Shown in pieces: positions 54,036-62,620 of a DNA stretch of 64,000 bases. Numbering within the stretch: the stretch's first letter is position 1; every line of letters starts with the position of its first letter. Location: assembly GCF_902502825.2 (NCBI RefSeq), contig NZ_LR723670.1, forward strand, positions 2,046,001 through 2,110,000, in the 5' to 3' direction. The notes below the pieces were generated by a model. The model saw only the letters and a list, made by a program, of their open reading frames with translations, searched no databases and was not told where the DNA came from. Origin of the DNA: Pseudorhizobium flavum (lineage in GTDB: Bacteria > Pseudomonadota > Alphaproteobacteria > Rhizobiales > Rhizobiaceae). The translations under genes were made by a program, and so were the position numbers.

Positions 54036-55253
54036 ATGACAGAACCGCTCTCCATCCGCATCGAGAAGAGCTTTGCCGCGATCACGCCGGAACGCTGGTC
54101 GCGGCTCGCCGGCACATCGAGATCCGGCCACGGCATCTACAATCCGTTCCTGTCGCACGCCTACCTGTCGGCCATGGAGGAATCCGGGTCGGCTATCGCC
54201 AAGACAGGCTGGCTCGGACATCACACGCTGCTGGAGGACGCCGCGGGCACGCTGCTTGGCGCCATCCCGGGCTACCTCAAGAGCCACAGCCAGGGCGAAT
54301 ACGTCTTCGACCATGGCTGGGCTGACGCCTTCGAACGCGCCGGCGGCCAGTACTATCCGAAGATCCAGTGCAGCATCCCCTTCACGCCGGCGACCGGCCC
54401 GCGCCTGCTCGTATCGGAGGGGCAGGATGAAGCGTCCGTTCGAGCCACCCTGGCAGCAGGTCTCCAGCAGGTGACACGACAGCTCGGCGTCTCTTCCGCC
54501 CATGTCACCTTCCTGCCGGAGGAAGAACTGCCCTTCTTAGAGGAAGCCGGGTACCTGCACCGCACGGACCAACAATTCCACTTCATCAATGCCGGCTATG
54601 CCGACCACGACGCCTTTCTCGACACGCTCGCGTCGCGCAAGCGGAAAGCCCTGAAGAAGGAACGTCGGACGGCGGTGGAGGACGGCATTACCATCGACTG
54701 GCTGACCGGCAGCGATCTCACCGAAGACATCTGGGACCAGTTCTTCGCCTTCTACATGGACACCGGCAGCCGCAAGTGGGGCCGTCCCTACCTCACCCGC
54801 AGTTTCTACTCGCTGATCGGCGAGCGCATGGCTGACGACATCCTGCTGGTGATGGCGAAGCGCGCCGGGCGCTATATTGCCGGCGCCATCAACTTCATCG
54901 GCGGCGACGCCCTATATGGCCGTCACTGGGGGTGCATCGAGGATCACCCCTTCCTTCATTTCGAAGTCTGCTATCATCAGGCGATCGATTTCGCTCTCGC
55001 CAGGGGGCTGAAGCGGGTCGAGGCCGGTGCGCAGGGCGAGCACAAGCTGGCGCGCGGATACCTGCCGGTGACGACGCACTCGGCGCACTACATTGCCCAT
55101 CTGGGCTTGAGGCGGGCGGTGGCCGACTATCTCGAGCGGGAGCGCCGTGACGTGGAGCACGTCGGCGAATACCTCGAGGCGCATAGCCCCTTCCGAAAGG
55201 GAGAACGACAGCAGCAAGGACCATCAAGAGACGAAGGAGAGGATTGCCAATGA
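54036..55253 (+). CDS. GNAT-superfamily protein, peptidogalycan/FemAB-like (DUF482)
   Basis: A 405-residue protein of COG3146. Typical blocks are YNPFLSHAYLSAMEESGS, PGYLKSHSQGEYVFDHGWADAF, RKRKALKKERR, FYMDTGSRKWGRPYLTRSF, GRHWGCIEDHPFLHFEVCYHQ, and the C-terminal GAQGEHKLARGYLPVTTHS. The family is predicted to be N-acyltransferases acting on unknown acceptors. Overlaps HIT by four bases (ATGA). Its role together with GDPD and RidA is not known. Confidence 0.92.
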   Translation: MTEPLSIRIEKSFAAITPERWSRLAGTSRSGHGIYNPFLSHAYLSAMEESGSAIAKTGWLGHHTLLEDAAGTLLGAIPGYLKSHSQGEYVFDHGWADAFERAGGQYYPKIQCSIPFTPATGPRLLVSEGQDEASVRATLAAGLQQVTRQLGVSSAHVTFLPEEELPFLEEAGYLHRTDQQFHFINAGYADHDAFLDTLASRKRKALKKERRTAVEDGITIDWLTGSDLTEDIWDQFFAFYMDTGSRKWGRPYLTRSFYSLIGERMADDILLVMAKRAGRYIAGAINFIGGDALYGRHWGCIEDHPFLHFEVCYHQAIDFALARGLKRVEAGAQGEHKLARGYLPVTTHSAHYIAHLGLRRAVADYLERERRDVEHVGEYLEAHSPFRKGERQQQGPSRDEGEDCQ

Positions 55254-55675
55254 GCGGCCAGATCTATGACGACAACAACATCTTCGCGAAGATCCTGCGC
55301 GGCGAGATCCCGTGCCACAAGGTCTACGAGGACGACGATACGCTGGCTTTCATGGATGTGATGCCGCAGGCTCCCGGTCACCTGCTGGTGGTACCGAAAT
55401 CGCCGTCTCGCAACCTCCTCGACGCAGACCCGGCGGCATTATCGAAGACCATCCCGGTTGTCCAGAAGCTCGCGAAGGCGGCAAAGGAAGCCTTCGACGC
55501 CGACGGGATCTTCATCGCCCAGTTCAACGAGCCGGCCGCCGGTCAGACGGTCTATCACCTGCACTTCCACGTCATCCCACGCCGCGAAGGCGAGCCGCTG
55601 AAGCCGCATTCTGGCAAGATGGAAGACGGTGACATCCTGAAGGCCAACGCCGAGAAGATCAGGGCCGCCCTGTAA
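55250..55675 (+). CDS. HIT-family nucleotide-binding hydrolase
   Basis: A 141-residue histidine-triad protein. His103, His105 and His107 form the triad in VYHLHFHVIPR. The N-terminus has IFAKILRGEIPCHKVYEDDD and AFMDVMPQAPGHLLVVPK. It is the Hint-like branch that hydrolyses adenosine 5'-monophosphoramidates. The ATG at 55250 follows GGAGAGG and overlaps the upstream stop. It is the last gene of the operon, ended by the terminator at 55694. Confidence 0.95.
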   Translation: MSGQIYDDNNIFAKILRGEIPCHKVYEDDDTLAFMDVMPQAPGHLLVVPKSPSRNLLDADPAALSKTIPVVQKLAKAAKEAFDADGIFIAQFNEPAAGQTVYHLHFHVIPRREGEPLKPHSGKMEDGDILKANAEKIRAAL

Positions 55676-55693
55676 GGCATACTCGCAAACCAG

Positions 55694-55718
55694 AAGGGAG
55701 GCTCAGCCTCCCTTTTTT
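55694..55718 (+). terminator. Intrinsic terminator of the ridA-HIT operon
   Basis: GGGAGGC, loop TCA, GCCTCCC followed by TTTTTT: a classic rho-independent terminator 18 bases past the HIT stop. It also faces the end of the DUF1989 gene. Confidence 0.93.
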
Positions 55719-55731
55719 CAACGCACGGATG

Positions 55732-56589
55732 TCAGACCGGGCTCACATAGCCGTTCCGGTCCGGAAACGGCCAGTCCGACAGGAGGTCCCTGTCCGGCCG
55801 GAAAACTTCCACCTTCAAGGGATAGCAGGCGGCCACATCGCTTGAATGCGAGCTGCCACAGTCTCCTCCCGGGCAGGCGGAGAGAGCACCCAGCAGGTCG
55901 ATCTCGGCGAAGAACTCCAGGTAGTCCCCCGGCCGCACTGGGCTCGCCTTCATGAAGTACTGGTGCGTGTCCTTCGTGAAGCCGGTGCACATGAAGACGT
56001 TCAGGACGTCGTGGACATGCGGTTCCGCCTCCTTGAACGACATCCCCCGGGCAGAAGACAGTGCGCGGCAAAGGTTGGAATGGCAGCAGTTGTGATAGTC
56101 GCCGCCGCTCAGCAGCCGGTTCGTGTAGGGATCGCAGCGCGTGCCGATGACATCATGCACGCCTGCACCATCATCGTCCCAGCCATACCAACCGAGCGTA
56201 TCGTGGGTGATGGTGGCCATGGGCCGCAGCGACGGCAGCGTGCTCCATAGCCGATCACCGACGGACACGTGTGTCGCGTGCAGCGCCCTGGTCTTGCCGC
56301 TGAAGAACCGTTCATTGAGGTCGTGGGCGTTCCACAGGTTGAGATCCCCGACCTGCGGCCCCTCAATGCTGACGACGCGGAAGAAATGCCCCCTCGGCAC
56401 CGTAAATGTGCGCCCGTCACGCGGCGGCACGATCACCTCGTCGATCTTCTCCAGCGTCTCCCGGGCCTTCCCCAGCCTGGCTAGGTCCGGCGCCGCCAGC
56501 GTCCCGTTCGGATAAACCACTACGGGCTTTTTCGAGCGGCGCTCGGCCGCGTCGGCGGGTTCTGCTGGGCGACGTATTCTGTCTGTCAT
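55732..56589 (-). CDS. DUF1989 (urea carboxylase-associated) protein
   Basis: A 285-residue protein with the family blocks TFTVPRGHFFRVVSIEGPQVGD, NLWNAHDLNERFFSGKTR, THDTLGWYGWDDDG and GTRCDPYTN. The Cys/His-rich YHNCCHSNLCRAL is the probable metal site, followed by VFMCTGFTKDTHQYFMKASP. Relatives accompany urea carboxylase, for which they may process guanidine-derived substrates; this is not settled. No urea carboxylase or allophanate hydrolase gene is nearby. It lies 50 bases after azlD on the same strand. The start at 56589 is chosen by family length. Confidence 0.88.
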   Translation of the reverse strand: MTDRIRRPAEPADAAERRSKKPVVVYPNGTLAAPDLARLGKARETLEKIDEVIVPPRDGRTFTVPRGHFFRVVSIEGPQVGDLNLWNAHDLNERFFSGKTRALHATHVSVGDRLWSTLPSLRPMATITHDTLGWYGWDDDGAGVHDVIGTRCDPYTNRLLSGGDYHNCCHSNLCRALSSARGMSFKEAEPHVHDVLNVFMCTGFTKDTHQYFMKASPVRPGDYLEFFAEIDLLGALSACPGGDCGSSHSSDVAACYPLKVEVFRPDRDLLSDWPFPDRNGYVSPV

Positions 56590-56639
56590 GGGGATTCCGT
56601 ATGGGTGAGGCATGGTGTGGATTGGCAGGTTGGGTACCG

Positions 56640-56978
56640 CTAGAAGCCAAGCCAGTAAAGGCCAAGCCCCAGGAGTACCGTCGAGGTAACGACTGCAACG
56701 CCGATCCGCTGCCCCGCGATCAGGAATGCACCGAAGCCTATCCCGGCAGAGCCGAGTCGCAGCCACAGTGGTGCATCGGCCAGGGTTCCGGTCGGGAAGA
56801 CGATAAGCTTCGCGGTCACCGCCATCACCAGCGCCGTTGCGACCGCCCTCACCCAGTACAGGGCCTCGGAATCCTCATCCAGCCTGTTGCCAGCCAAGAC
56901 CCCGAGCCACCGCCAGATGTCGGTTGCCAGCCAGCCGGCAACGGCGATCACGATATAGGGCCACCACTCATCGCCCAT
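56640..56978 (-). CDS. azlD: AzlD-domain branched-chain amino acid export subunit
   Basis: A 112-residue protein with four predicted membrane helices, starting MGDEWWPYIVIAVAGWLATD, with WVRAVATALVMAVTAKLIVF. AzlD is the small partner of AzlC; together they export branched-chain amino acids or analogues. The ATG at 56978 lies inside the end of azlC (11-base overlap), so the pair is coupled. Confidence 0.88.
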   Translation of the reverse strand: MGDEWWPYIVIAVAGWLATDIWRWLGVLAGNRLDEDSEALYWVRAVATALVMAVTAKLIVFPTGTLADAPLWLRLGSAGIGFGAFLIAGQRIGVAVVTSTVLLGLGLYWLGF

Positions 56979-57729
56979 GCAGCTTCTCCGCCTGAACCGT
57001 CCGCTTCCGCCCCCGAATCCAGAAGCGATCGATGAGATAGGCGAGCGTCCCGCCGCCGATTCCCGCATAGAGAACGTCAAATCCCGGTGACACAAGTGCC
57101 AGCAGCGGACCGGAAGCGACCCCGATGACAAACGCAAGCCGGACCACCGCCTGCCGGGCCGTCGCCCAGATGGATGCGAGGAAATAGACAGGCGTCAGCA
57201 TGAACAATGCACCTGAGACAACCGGCGGAAACGCCTCGACCACTCCATAGCAGACGGCGACGATCAGGGTGTTGGTCAGCGTCAGCGTAATCCCAAATCC
57301 GGCGAAGAAGGTCGCCCGATGCTCCCGCGGCACGTCCCGTAGACGCTGCGTTGCGAAAACCCAGGCCGTGATGGCGACGAAGTGCGACAACAGCAGGAGC
57401 AGCCAGGTAGGAGTACGCTCCGTCCGCATCTCCGGAACCAGCGACGCCACCATCGGCATCATGCGGATGGACGACAGCGTCACGGCGACGAAGCACGCGG
57501 CAATGTGAGCGCCGCTCGCCATCATGCCGACGAGGATCATCTTCGCCGGCAGCGCCCAGATCGAGATGGTCATGAAGATGGCTTCGCCTCGGGAAATTCC
57601 CGACTCGAATGCAAAGGCGCTGAATCCGACGAAGGAGGTCATCAGGATGATGGCGGGCAGCGAAGTGATGCCCCGCATCCCGGTCAGGAACCAGAAGGAG
57701 GCGGACTGCGTATCACTGCTTGGCGACAT
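56968..57729 (-). CDS. azlC: AzlC-family branched-chain amino acid exporter subunit
   Basis: A 253-residue, multi-helix membrane protein with GITSLPAIILMTSFVGFSAFAFESG, SIWALPAKMILVGMMASGAH, and VTLSSIRMMPMVASLVPEMR, which match the AzlC pattern. It is followed by azlD with overlapping frames. The first residues MSPSSDTQS are hydrophilic. No recognisable ribosome binding site was seen. Operon azlC-azlD-DUF1989 is likely. Substrate inferred from the family only. Confidence 0.9.
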   Translation of the reverse strand: MSPSSDTQSASFWFLTGMRGITSLPAIILMTSFVGFSAFAFESGISRGEAIFMTISIWALPAKMILVGMMASGAHIAACFVAVTLSSIRMMPMVASLVPEMRTERTPTWLLLLLSHFVAITAWVFATQRLRDVPREHRATFFAGFGITLTLTNTLIVAVCYGVVEAFPPVVSGALFMLTPVYFLASIWATARQAVVRLAFVIGVASGPLLALVSPGFDVLYAGIGGGTLAYLIDRFWIRGRKRTVQAEKLHGR

Positions 57730-57812
57730 TAGGAAACCGAAGGCAAAGCGGACTGGCCGCAGGAAAAGGCAATGCCGGGCAAGATACCCGGCACTGCCAT
57801 TTTATGGATACG

Positions 57813-60332
57813 TTACTTCGACTTCGGCACGCGTGGCACAATGCCGCCTTTGCGAGGTGGCGTCTGCGGCGCCTCCTCAGAGGCCGTCACGTCGGCTTCA
57901 GCCATCGGCCTGGCGGGTTCACCATCATCCCTGCCCTTGGACTTCTTTGCGGGACGCGCCTTCTTCGCCTTCGCGCCAGCCTCTTCCGAAGCCTCTTCGA
58001 CTTCGGCTTCCGGCTTCGGCTTCACCGGCACGGCTTCCGGGATGCACTCCAGGATCAGGCCGTCTGTGCCATCTTCCTGCTTGCCGACCGTTACGTGAAC
58101 GACGCCACCCTTGCGCAGCTTGCCAAACAGAATCTCGTTGGCGAGCGGCTTCTTGATGTGCTCCTGGATGACACGCGCCAGTGGCCGTGCGCCCATGCGC
58201 TCGTCATAGCCCTTGTCCGCCAGCCAGGCGATTGCATCGGGCTGCAGGTCGAACGTGACGTTGCGTTCGGAGAGCTGCGTTTCCAGTTGCATGACGAACT
58301 TCTGAACGACCTGGTGGATTACCTCCGTCGGCAGCGGCGCAAATGGGATCGTCGCGTCGAGACGGTTGCGGAATTCCGGCGTGAACAGGCGGTTGAGCGC
58401 CTCTTCATCCTCGCCCGTGCGCTTGGAGGAACCGAAGCCGATCGCGGCCTTGGCCATTTCCGAAGCGCCCGCATTGGTCGTCATGATCAGGATAACGTTG
58501 CGGAAGTCGATCTTCTTGCCGTTGTGGTCGGTCAGCGAACCGTGGTCCATGACCTGCAACAGGATGTTGAAGATGTCCGGATGCGCCTTCTCGATCTCGT
58601 CCAGCAAGACCACGGAATGCGGGTGCTGGTCGACGCTGTCGGTCAGCAACCCACCCTGGTCAAAGCCGACATAGCCGGGAGGCGCACCGAGCAGACGCGA
58701 GACCGTGTGCCGTTCCATGTATTCCGACATGTCGAAGCGCAGCAGTTCCACGCCGAGCGACGACGCCAATTGCTTGGCGACTTCGGTCTTGCCGACGCCG
58801 GTCGGGCCGGAGAAGACGTAGGCGCCGATTGGCTTGTTCGGTTCGCGAAGGCCGGCACGGGCGAGCTTGATCGATGTCGAAAGGGCTTCGATCGCCTTGT
58901 CCTGGCCGTAGACGACCGAACGGAGTTCCTTCTCCAGGTTGGCGAGAACCATCTCGTCGTCCTTGGAAACCGTCTTCGGCGGGATCCGGGCCATGGTGGC
59001 GATCGTCGCCTCTATCTCCTTTTCGGTGATCAGTTTGCGCCGCTTCGAGGCGGGCAGCAGCATCTGCGCCGCGCCGGTTTCGTCGATCACGTCGATCGCC
59101 TTGTCCGGCAGCTTACGGTCGGAGATATAGCGGGCCGAGAGCTCGACCGCCGACTTGATCGCCTCGTTCGTGTAGCGGAGCTTGTGATACTCCTCGAAAT
59201 AGGGCTTGAGCCCCTTCATGATCTCGATCGCATCATCGACAGACGGCTCGTTGACATCGATCTTCTGGAAGCGGCGGACGAGCGCCCGGTCCTTTTCGAA
59301 GAACTGCCGATACTCCTTATAGGTCGTCGAACCTATGCAGCGGATTGCACCGGACGAGAGCGCCGGCTTCAGGAGGTTCGATGCATCCATCGCACCGCCG
59401 GACGTAGCACCCGCCCCGATAACGGTGTGGATCTCGTCGATGAACAGAACCGCGCCGGGATAACCCTCCAGTTCCTTCACCACCTGCTTCAGGCGTTCTT
59501 CGAAGTCGCCCCGATAACGGGTGCCAGCGAGCAGCGTGCCCATGTCCAGCGAGAAAATGGTGGCGTCGGCGAGTGCCTCGGGCACCTTGCCCTCGACGAT
59601 GCGCTTGGCGAGACCTTCGGCGATTGCCGTCTTGCCGACGCCGGGATCGCCCACATAGAGCGGATTGTTCTTCGATCGGCGGCAAAGGACCTGGATCGTC
59701 CGGTTGACCTCGGAGTTGCGGCCGATCAGCGGATCAATGCGGCCGCCCTTGGCCTTCTCGTTGAGGTTGACACAATAGGCTTTCAGAGCCTCTGCAGGCT
59801 TCTTGCCGGATCCATCCTCCTGCTCGCGCGCCGGTTTTGCGTCGGCATCGCTTTCGTCTGCGCCGCGAGGCGGACGTATGGTAGAGGCACCGGGCCGCTT
59901 GCCGATCCCGTGGGAGATGTAGTTGACCGCGTCGTACCGGGTCATTTCCTGCTCCTGCAGGAAAAAGGCGGCATGGCTTTCGCGCTCCGCGAAGATCGCA
60001 ACGAGCACGTTCGCGCCCGTGACCTCTTCCCGGCCGGATGACTGGACATGGATGACGGCGCGCTGGATCACGCGCTGGAAGCCGGATGTCGGCTTGGAAT
60101 CCTCGTCGTAACCGGTGACTAGATTGGCAAGCTCGTTGTCGACGTAGTCCATCACGGTCTTGCGCAGGGCATCGAGGTTGACGTTACAAGCACCCATGAC
60201 CGCTGCTGCATCGGCATCGTCGATCAATGCCAGAAGCAGGTGCTCGAGCGTGGCATATTCATGATGCCGCTCATTCGCATATGTCAGTGCCTGGTGTAGC
60301 GCCTTTTCAAGACTAGGCGAAAAAGTTGGCAC
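57813..60332 (-). CDS. clpA: ATP-dependent Clp protease ATP-binding subunit ClpA
   Basis: An 839-residue AAA+ unfoldase. The N-domain holds two Clp repeats (residues 1-140). D1 has Walker A GDPGVGKT and Walker B VLFIDEIHT; D2 has GPTGVGKT and VVLLDEIEK. The ClpP-binding loop is seen in AAIGFGSS. The C-terminus carries a charged Lys/Glu/Pro-rich extension of about 75 residues beyond the E. coli length. It lies 9 bases after clpS, which encodes its adaptor. Confidence 0.97.
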   Translation of the reverse strand: MPTFSPSLEKALHQALTYANERHHEYATLEHLLLALIDDADAAAVMGACNVNLDALRKTVMDYVDNELANLVTGYDEDSKPTSGFQRVIQRAVIHVQSSGREEVTGANVLVAIFAERESHAAFFLQEQEMTRYDAVNYISHGIGKRPGASTIRPPRGADESDADAKPAREQEDGSGKKPAEALKAYCVNLNEKAKGGRIDPLIGRNSEVNRTIQVLCRRSKNNPLYVGDPGVGKTAIAEGLAKRIVEGKVPEALADATIFSLDMGTLLAGTRYRGDFEERLKQVVKELEGYPGAVLFIDEIHTVIGAGATSGGAMDASNLLKPALSSGAIRCIGSTTYKEYRQFFEKDRALVRRFQKIDVNEPSVDDAIEIMKGLKPYFEEYHKLRYTNEAIKSAVELSARYISDRKLPDKAIDVIDETGAAQMLLPASKRRKLITEKEIEATIATMARIPPKTVSKDDEMVLANLEKELRSVVYGQDKAIEALSTSIKLARAGLREPNKPIGAYVFSGPTGVGKTEVAKQLASSLGVELLRFDMSEYMERHTVSRLLGAPPGYVGFDQGGLLTDSVDQHPHSVVLLDEIEKAHPDIFNILLQVMDHGSLTDHNGKKIDFRNVILIMTTNAGASEMAKAAIGFGSSKRTGEDEEALNRLFTPEFRNRLDATIPFAPLPTEVIHQVVQKFVMQLETQLSERNVTFDLQPDAIAWLADKGYDERMGARPLARVIQEHIKKPLANEILFGKLRKGGVVHVTVGKQEDGTDGLILECIPEAVPVKPKPEAEVEEASEEAGAKAKKARPAKKSKGRDDGEPARPMAEADVTASEEAPQTPPRKGGIVPRVPKSK

Positions 60333-60341
60333 GTGGGCTCC

Positions 60342-60701
60342 TCACTTCTTTTCCATCACGCACTGGAGCGGATGCTGGTGCTGCCGGGCAAAGTCCATGA
60401 CCTGGCTAACCTTCGTCTCCGCGACCTCGTACGTGTAGATTCCGCATTCCCCCACGCCATGATTATGAACGTGGAGCATGATCCGCGTGGCTGCTTCGCG
60501 ATCCTTCTGGAAGAAACGCTCCAGAATGTGGATGACAAACTCCATCGGCGTGTAGTCATCATTCAACAGCAGTACGCGGTACAGATTTGGTTTCTTCGTT
60601 TTCGGCTTCGTGCGGGTGATGACGGACGTGCCGCGATTAGCGTTGTCTCCGTCGCCGCTTTTGTCATCTTGCATCAAGATCGGCCGTGCGATCATCTTCA
60701 T
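60342..60701 (-). CDS. clpS: ClpS adaptor protein
   Basis: A 119-residue adaptor with a disordered, charged N-terminus (first 35 residues) and the ClpS core: [39 protein letters not shown] and [13 protein letters not shown]. The Asn-Asp and His residues for binding N-degrons are kept. It delivers N-end-rule substrates to ClpAP. GGGGA precedes the ATG. First gene of clpS-clpA. Confidence 0.97.
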   Translation of the reverse strand: MKMIARPILMQDDKSGDGDNANRGTSVITRTKPKTKKPNLYRVLLLNDDYTPMEFVIHILERFFQKDREAATRIMLHVHNHGVGECGIYTYEVAETKVSQVMDFARQHQHPLQCVMEKK

Positions 60702-60865
60702 TCATTCCCCAGTCGCCCGACGAACGCGATCGGCTCGAACGGCGGACATCAGATCGTACTAACTTAGTTCATCGGGCTGCGATTTTAAGCCCCCCTCGCC
60801 GCCGCGCAATCACTATTCCGTCCCGGACCCGCTCCAGCCGTAAATTCTCAAGTCGTCGGAATCAC

Positions 60866-60895
60866 GAGGCCGGCGACGGATCCGTCACCGGCCTC
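60866..60895 (-). terminator. Terminator-like hairpin after the phasin gene
   Basis: GAGGCCGG ... CCGGCCTC (8 bp) around an inner self-complementary GACGGATCCGTC, a single C/A mismatch apart. It lies just beyond the phasin stop at 60923. There is no T run, so it may be a structural or attenuator-type stop rather than a classic terminator. Confidence 0.5.
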
Positions 60896-60922
60896 TGAAT
60901 TCCTGTGGGCTCTTCCTTCCGG

Positions 60923-61273
60923 TCAGGCCGCGTCGGCGGCCACAACCTCAGTCGAAACGGCTGTCGAAGGTTGCGGTTGTAGCTTGTAGCCGGTCTTGGC
61001 AAGTTGCGCATAGAGTTCGCCAAGCTTGGCTGCCTCGGCAACGAACGCATCATAGGACGACTTCATGTAGCCTGTCTGAATCTGGTAGGCTTCTTCGATG
61101 CCGCGTGCCGCCATCAGCGACTCCATGAACGCGGTCATTTCGTTGAACGACCGGCGGGAATAATCGCTCGCCTCGGCCGCAATGAGTTGAAAGCCCTTGG
61201 TCATATCGGAGTAGCCTTTCAGCATCTCCTCCATAGTCTCCATGCTTTTGCTGGCATTATCGAAACTGAACAT
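60923..61273 (-). CDS. phaP: Phasin (polyhydroxyalkanoate granule protein)
   Basis: A 116-residue helical amphipathic protein of the phasin_2 type. It has MEEMLKGYSDMTKGFQLIAAE, ASDYSRRSFNEMTAFMESLM and GYMKSSYDAFVAEAAKLGELY. It coats PHA granules made by PhaC (38435). A 17-bp palindrome at 61339 in its promoter is a candidate PhaR operator. It precedes clpS on the same strand by 221 bases, but a hairpin lies between them. Confidence 0.92.
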   Translation of the reverse strand: MFSFDNASKSMETMEEMLKGYSDMTKGFQLIAAEASDYSRRSFNEMTAFMESLMAARGIEEAYQIQTGYMKSSYDAFVAEAAKLGELYAQLAKTGYKLQPQPSTAVSTEVVAADAA

Positions 61274-61338
61274 AGCAGTGCCCCTTGTTCATTCGCACCC
61301 GCTCATAGAATGGCGGGCTTCCCCGTGAGTCAAGGAGT

Positions 61339-61355
61339 TTTGTGCAGTGCACAAA
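61339..61355. promoter_or_regulatory. Candidate PhaR operator at the phasin promoter
   Basis: TTTGTGCAGTGCACAAA is a perfect 17-bp palindrome with a central G, containing the TGC...GCA core of PhaR sites. A TATACT-like -10 hexamer (minus strand) adjoins it at 61360-61355. It is 66 bases upstream of phaP. Confidence 0.7.
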
Positions 61356-61376
61356 GTATACAGTCCCCACGGGGGC

Positions 61377-61580
61377 TCAAAGATCGACGTCGAGGATCGC
61401 CATCGAGAAATTGTACGAGCGATCGCCGTCTTCATCATCGAGGTAGACGACGCCCAGGAACTCTTCGCCAAGATAGACTTCTGCGGAATCGTCCTTCCTC
61501 GGCCGAGCCTTGACGACCATCTGCGGATTGAACATCCGCTTGAAGTAGCCGTCCAGCTTCTTGATTTCGTCAGGTTTCAC
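61377..61580 (-). CDS. DUF3126 family protein
   Basis: A 67-residue protein beginning MKPDEIKKLDGYFKRMFN and ending NFSMAILDVDL, the complete DUF3126 pattern. It is conserved through Rhizobiales and of unknown function. It is monocistronic between cysE and phaP on the same strand; the phasin promoter begins directly after its stop. Confidence 0.93.
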   Translation of the reverse strand: MKPDEIKKLDGYFKRMFNPQMVVKARPRKDDSAEVYLGEEFLGVVYLDDEDGDRSYNFSMAILDVDL

Positions 61581-61704
61581 GATGTCTTCTCCGTAAGCGG
61601 TTCGGTTCGCGGCGCTTGTGCCATGCCATCAAGGGCAAAGTAAAGGCGGCCGCCAACCCGCCGGCATTTTTACGGCGAGGCAGGGAGTCTCTTGCCTCCA
61701 CCGC

Positions 61705-62529
61705 TCACTCGTCGGAGGTCAGCAACTGGTCCATCAACCGGGCCGGTTCGGAGCATCCGGCCTCCCCGACAACCTTGGCGGGAACCCCCGCCACCGTCTT
61801 CTTCGACGGTACCGACTTGAGCACGACGGATCCCGCGGCGACACGCGAGCAGGAACCGATATCGATGTTGCCGAGGATCTTGGCACCAGCCCCGATCAGC
61901 ACGCCGTTGCCGATCTTCGGATGCCGATCGGCTCCTTCCTTGCCGGTACCGCCAAGCGTCACGCCATGCAGGATCGAGACGTTGTCGCCGATGACTGCCG
62001 TCTCACCTACCACGAGGCCCGTGGCGTGATCAAGGAAGATGCCCTTGCCGATCCGCGCGGCCGGATTGATGTCGGTCTGGAAAACGCTTGACGCGCGGCT
62101 CTGGAGATAGAGTGCAAAGTCGCGGCGCCCGCGCGCAAGCAGCCAGTGCGCCAGGCGATGTGTCTGTATCGCATGGAAGCCCTTGAAATACAGCACCGGC
62201 TCCAGGAAGCGCAGGCAGGCGGGATCGCGATCATAGACGGCTTGGATATCCACCCGCAGGACGCTGCCCCATTCGGGCCAGTCGGCCAGCATTTCCGCAA
62301 AGGTCTGGCGAAGCAGCACGGCCTGAAGGTCGGGATGATCCAGGCGTTCGCAGATCCTGTGGATGACGCTGTCTTCCAGCGACGTGTGATTGAGGACTGT
62401 CGAGTAGAGGAAGGCCGCCAGGAGCGGATCGCTGTCGGCAGCGGCCCTCGCCTCCTGACGCATCGTGTCCCAGATGGGATCGACAGTCGCGACAGGTTCC
62501 TTCGGGCGGATCTCGGTTCTTGCGGCCAT
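61705..62529 (-). CDS. cysE: Serine O-acetyltransferase
   Basis: A 274-residue enzyme. An N-terminal helical domain (about 1-150) precedes a left-handed beta-helix of hexapeptide repeats (about 150-250). The catalytic His residues lie in LDHATGLVVGETA and SILHGVTLGGTGK. It acetylates serine for cysteine synthesis and is usually feedback-inhibited by cysteine. The ATG at 62529 follows GAGGAGACGGCC. Upstream of that site is a 73-base self-complementary element (62548-62620) that could control translation. Confidence 0.96.
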   Translation of the reverse strand: MAARTEIRPKEPVATVDPIWDTMRQEARAAADSDPLLAAFLYSTVLNHTSLEDSVIHRICERLDHPDLQAVLLRQTFAEMLADWPEWGSVLRVDIQAVYDRDPACLRFLEPVLYFKGFHAIQTHRLAHWLLARGRRDFALYLQSRASSVFQTDINPAARIGKGIFLDHATGLVVGETAVIGDNVSILHGVTLGGTGKEGADRHPKIGNGVLIGAGAKILGNIDIGSCSRVAAGSVVLKSVPSKKTVAGVPAKVVGEAGCSEPARLMDQLLTSDE

Positions 62530-62547
62530 GGCCGTCTCCTCGTTTCT

Positions 62548-62620
62548 CTAGCCGTCGGTCATATAGAATGACGATACAGCAAGACCAATGGCAACGAAAT
62601 CGCATTTCGTTGACGGCTAG
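62548..62620 (-). promoter_or_regulatory. Structured leader (three-helix RNA-like element) upstream of cysE
   Basis: On the minus strand the closing helix P1 pairs CTAGCCGTC (62620-62612) with GACGGCTAG (62556-62548), a perfect 9 bp. P2 is AACGAAAT-GCG-ATTTCGTT (62611-62593), a perfect 8 bp directly adjoining P1. After 20 unpaired bases P3 is GTCAT-TCTAT-ATGAC (62572-62558), one base from P1. The sequence GACGGC occurs again between the ribosome binding site and the cysE ATG, so the P1 5' strand could pair with either. It may be a cis-acting RNA or a palindromic intergenic repeat. Confidence 0.6.

Noticed and set aside
57720..60041. A 773-codon open frame on the plus strand
   Set aside because: Antisense to clpA, Arg/Leu-rich and without any motif; a shadow of the high-GC coding strand.
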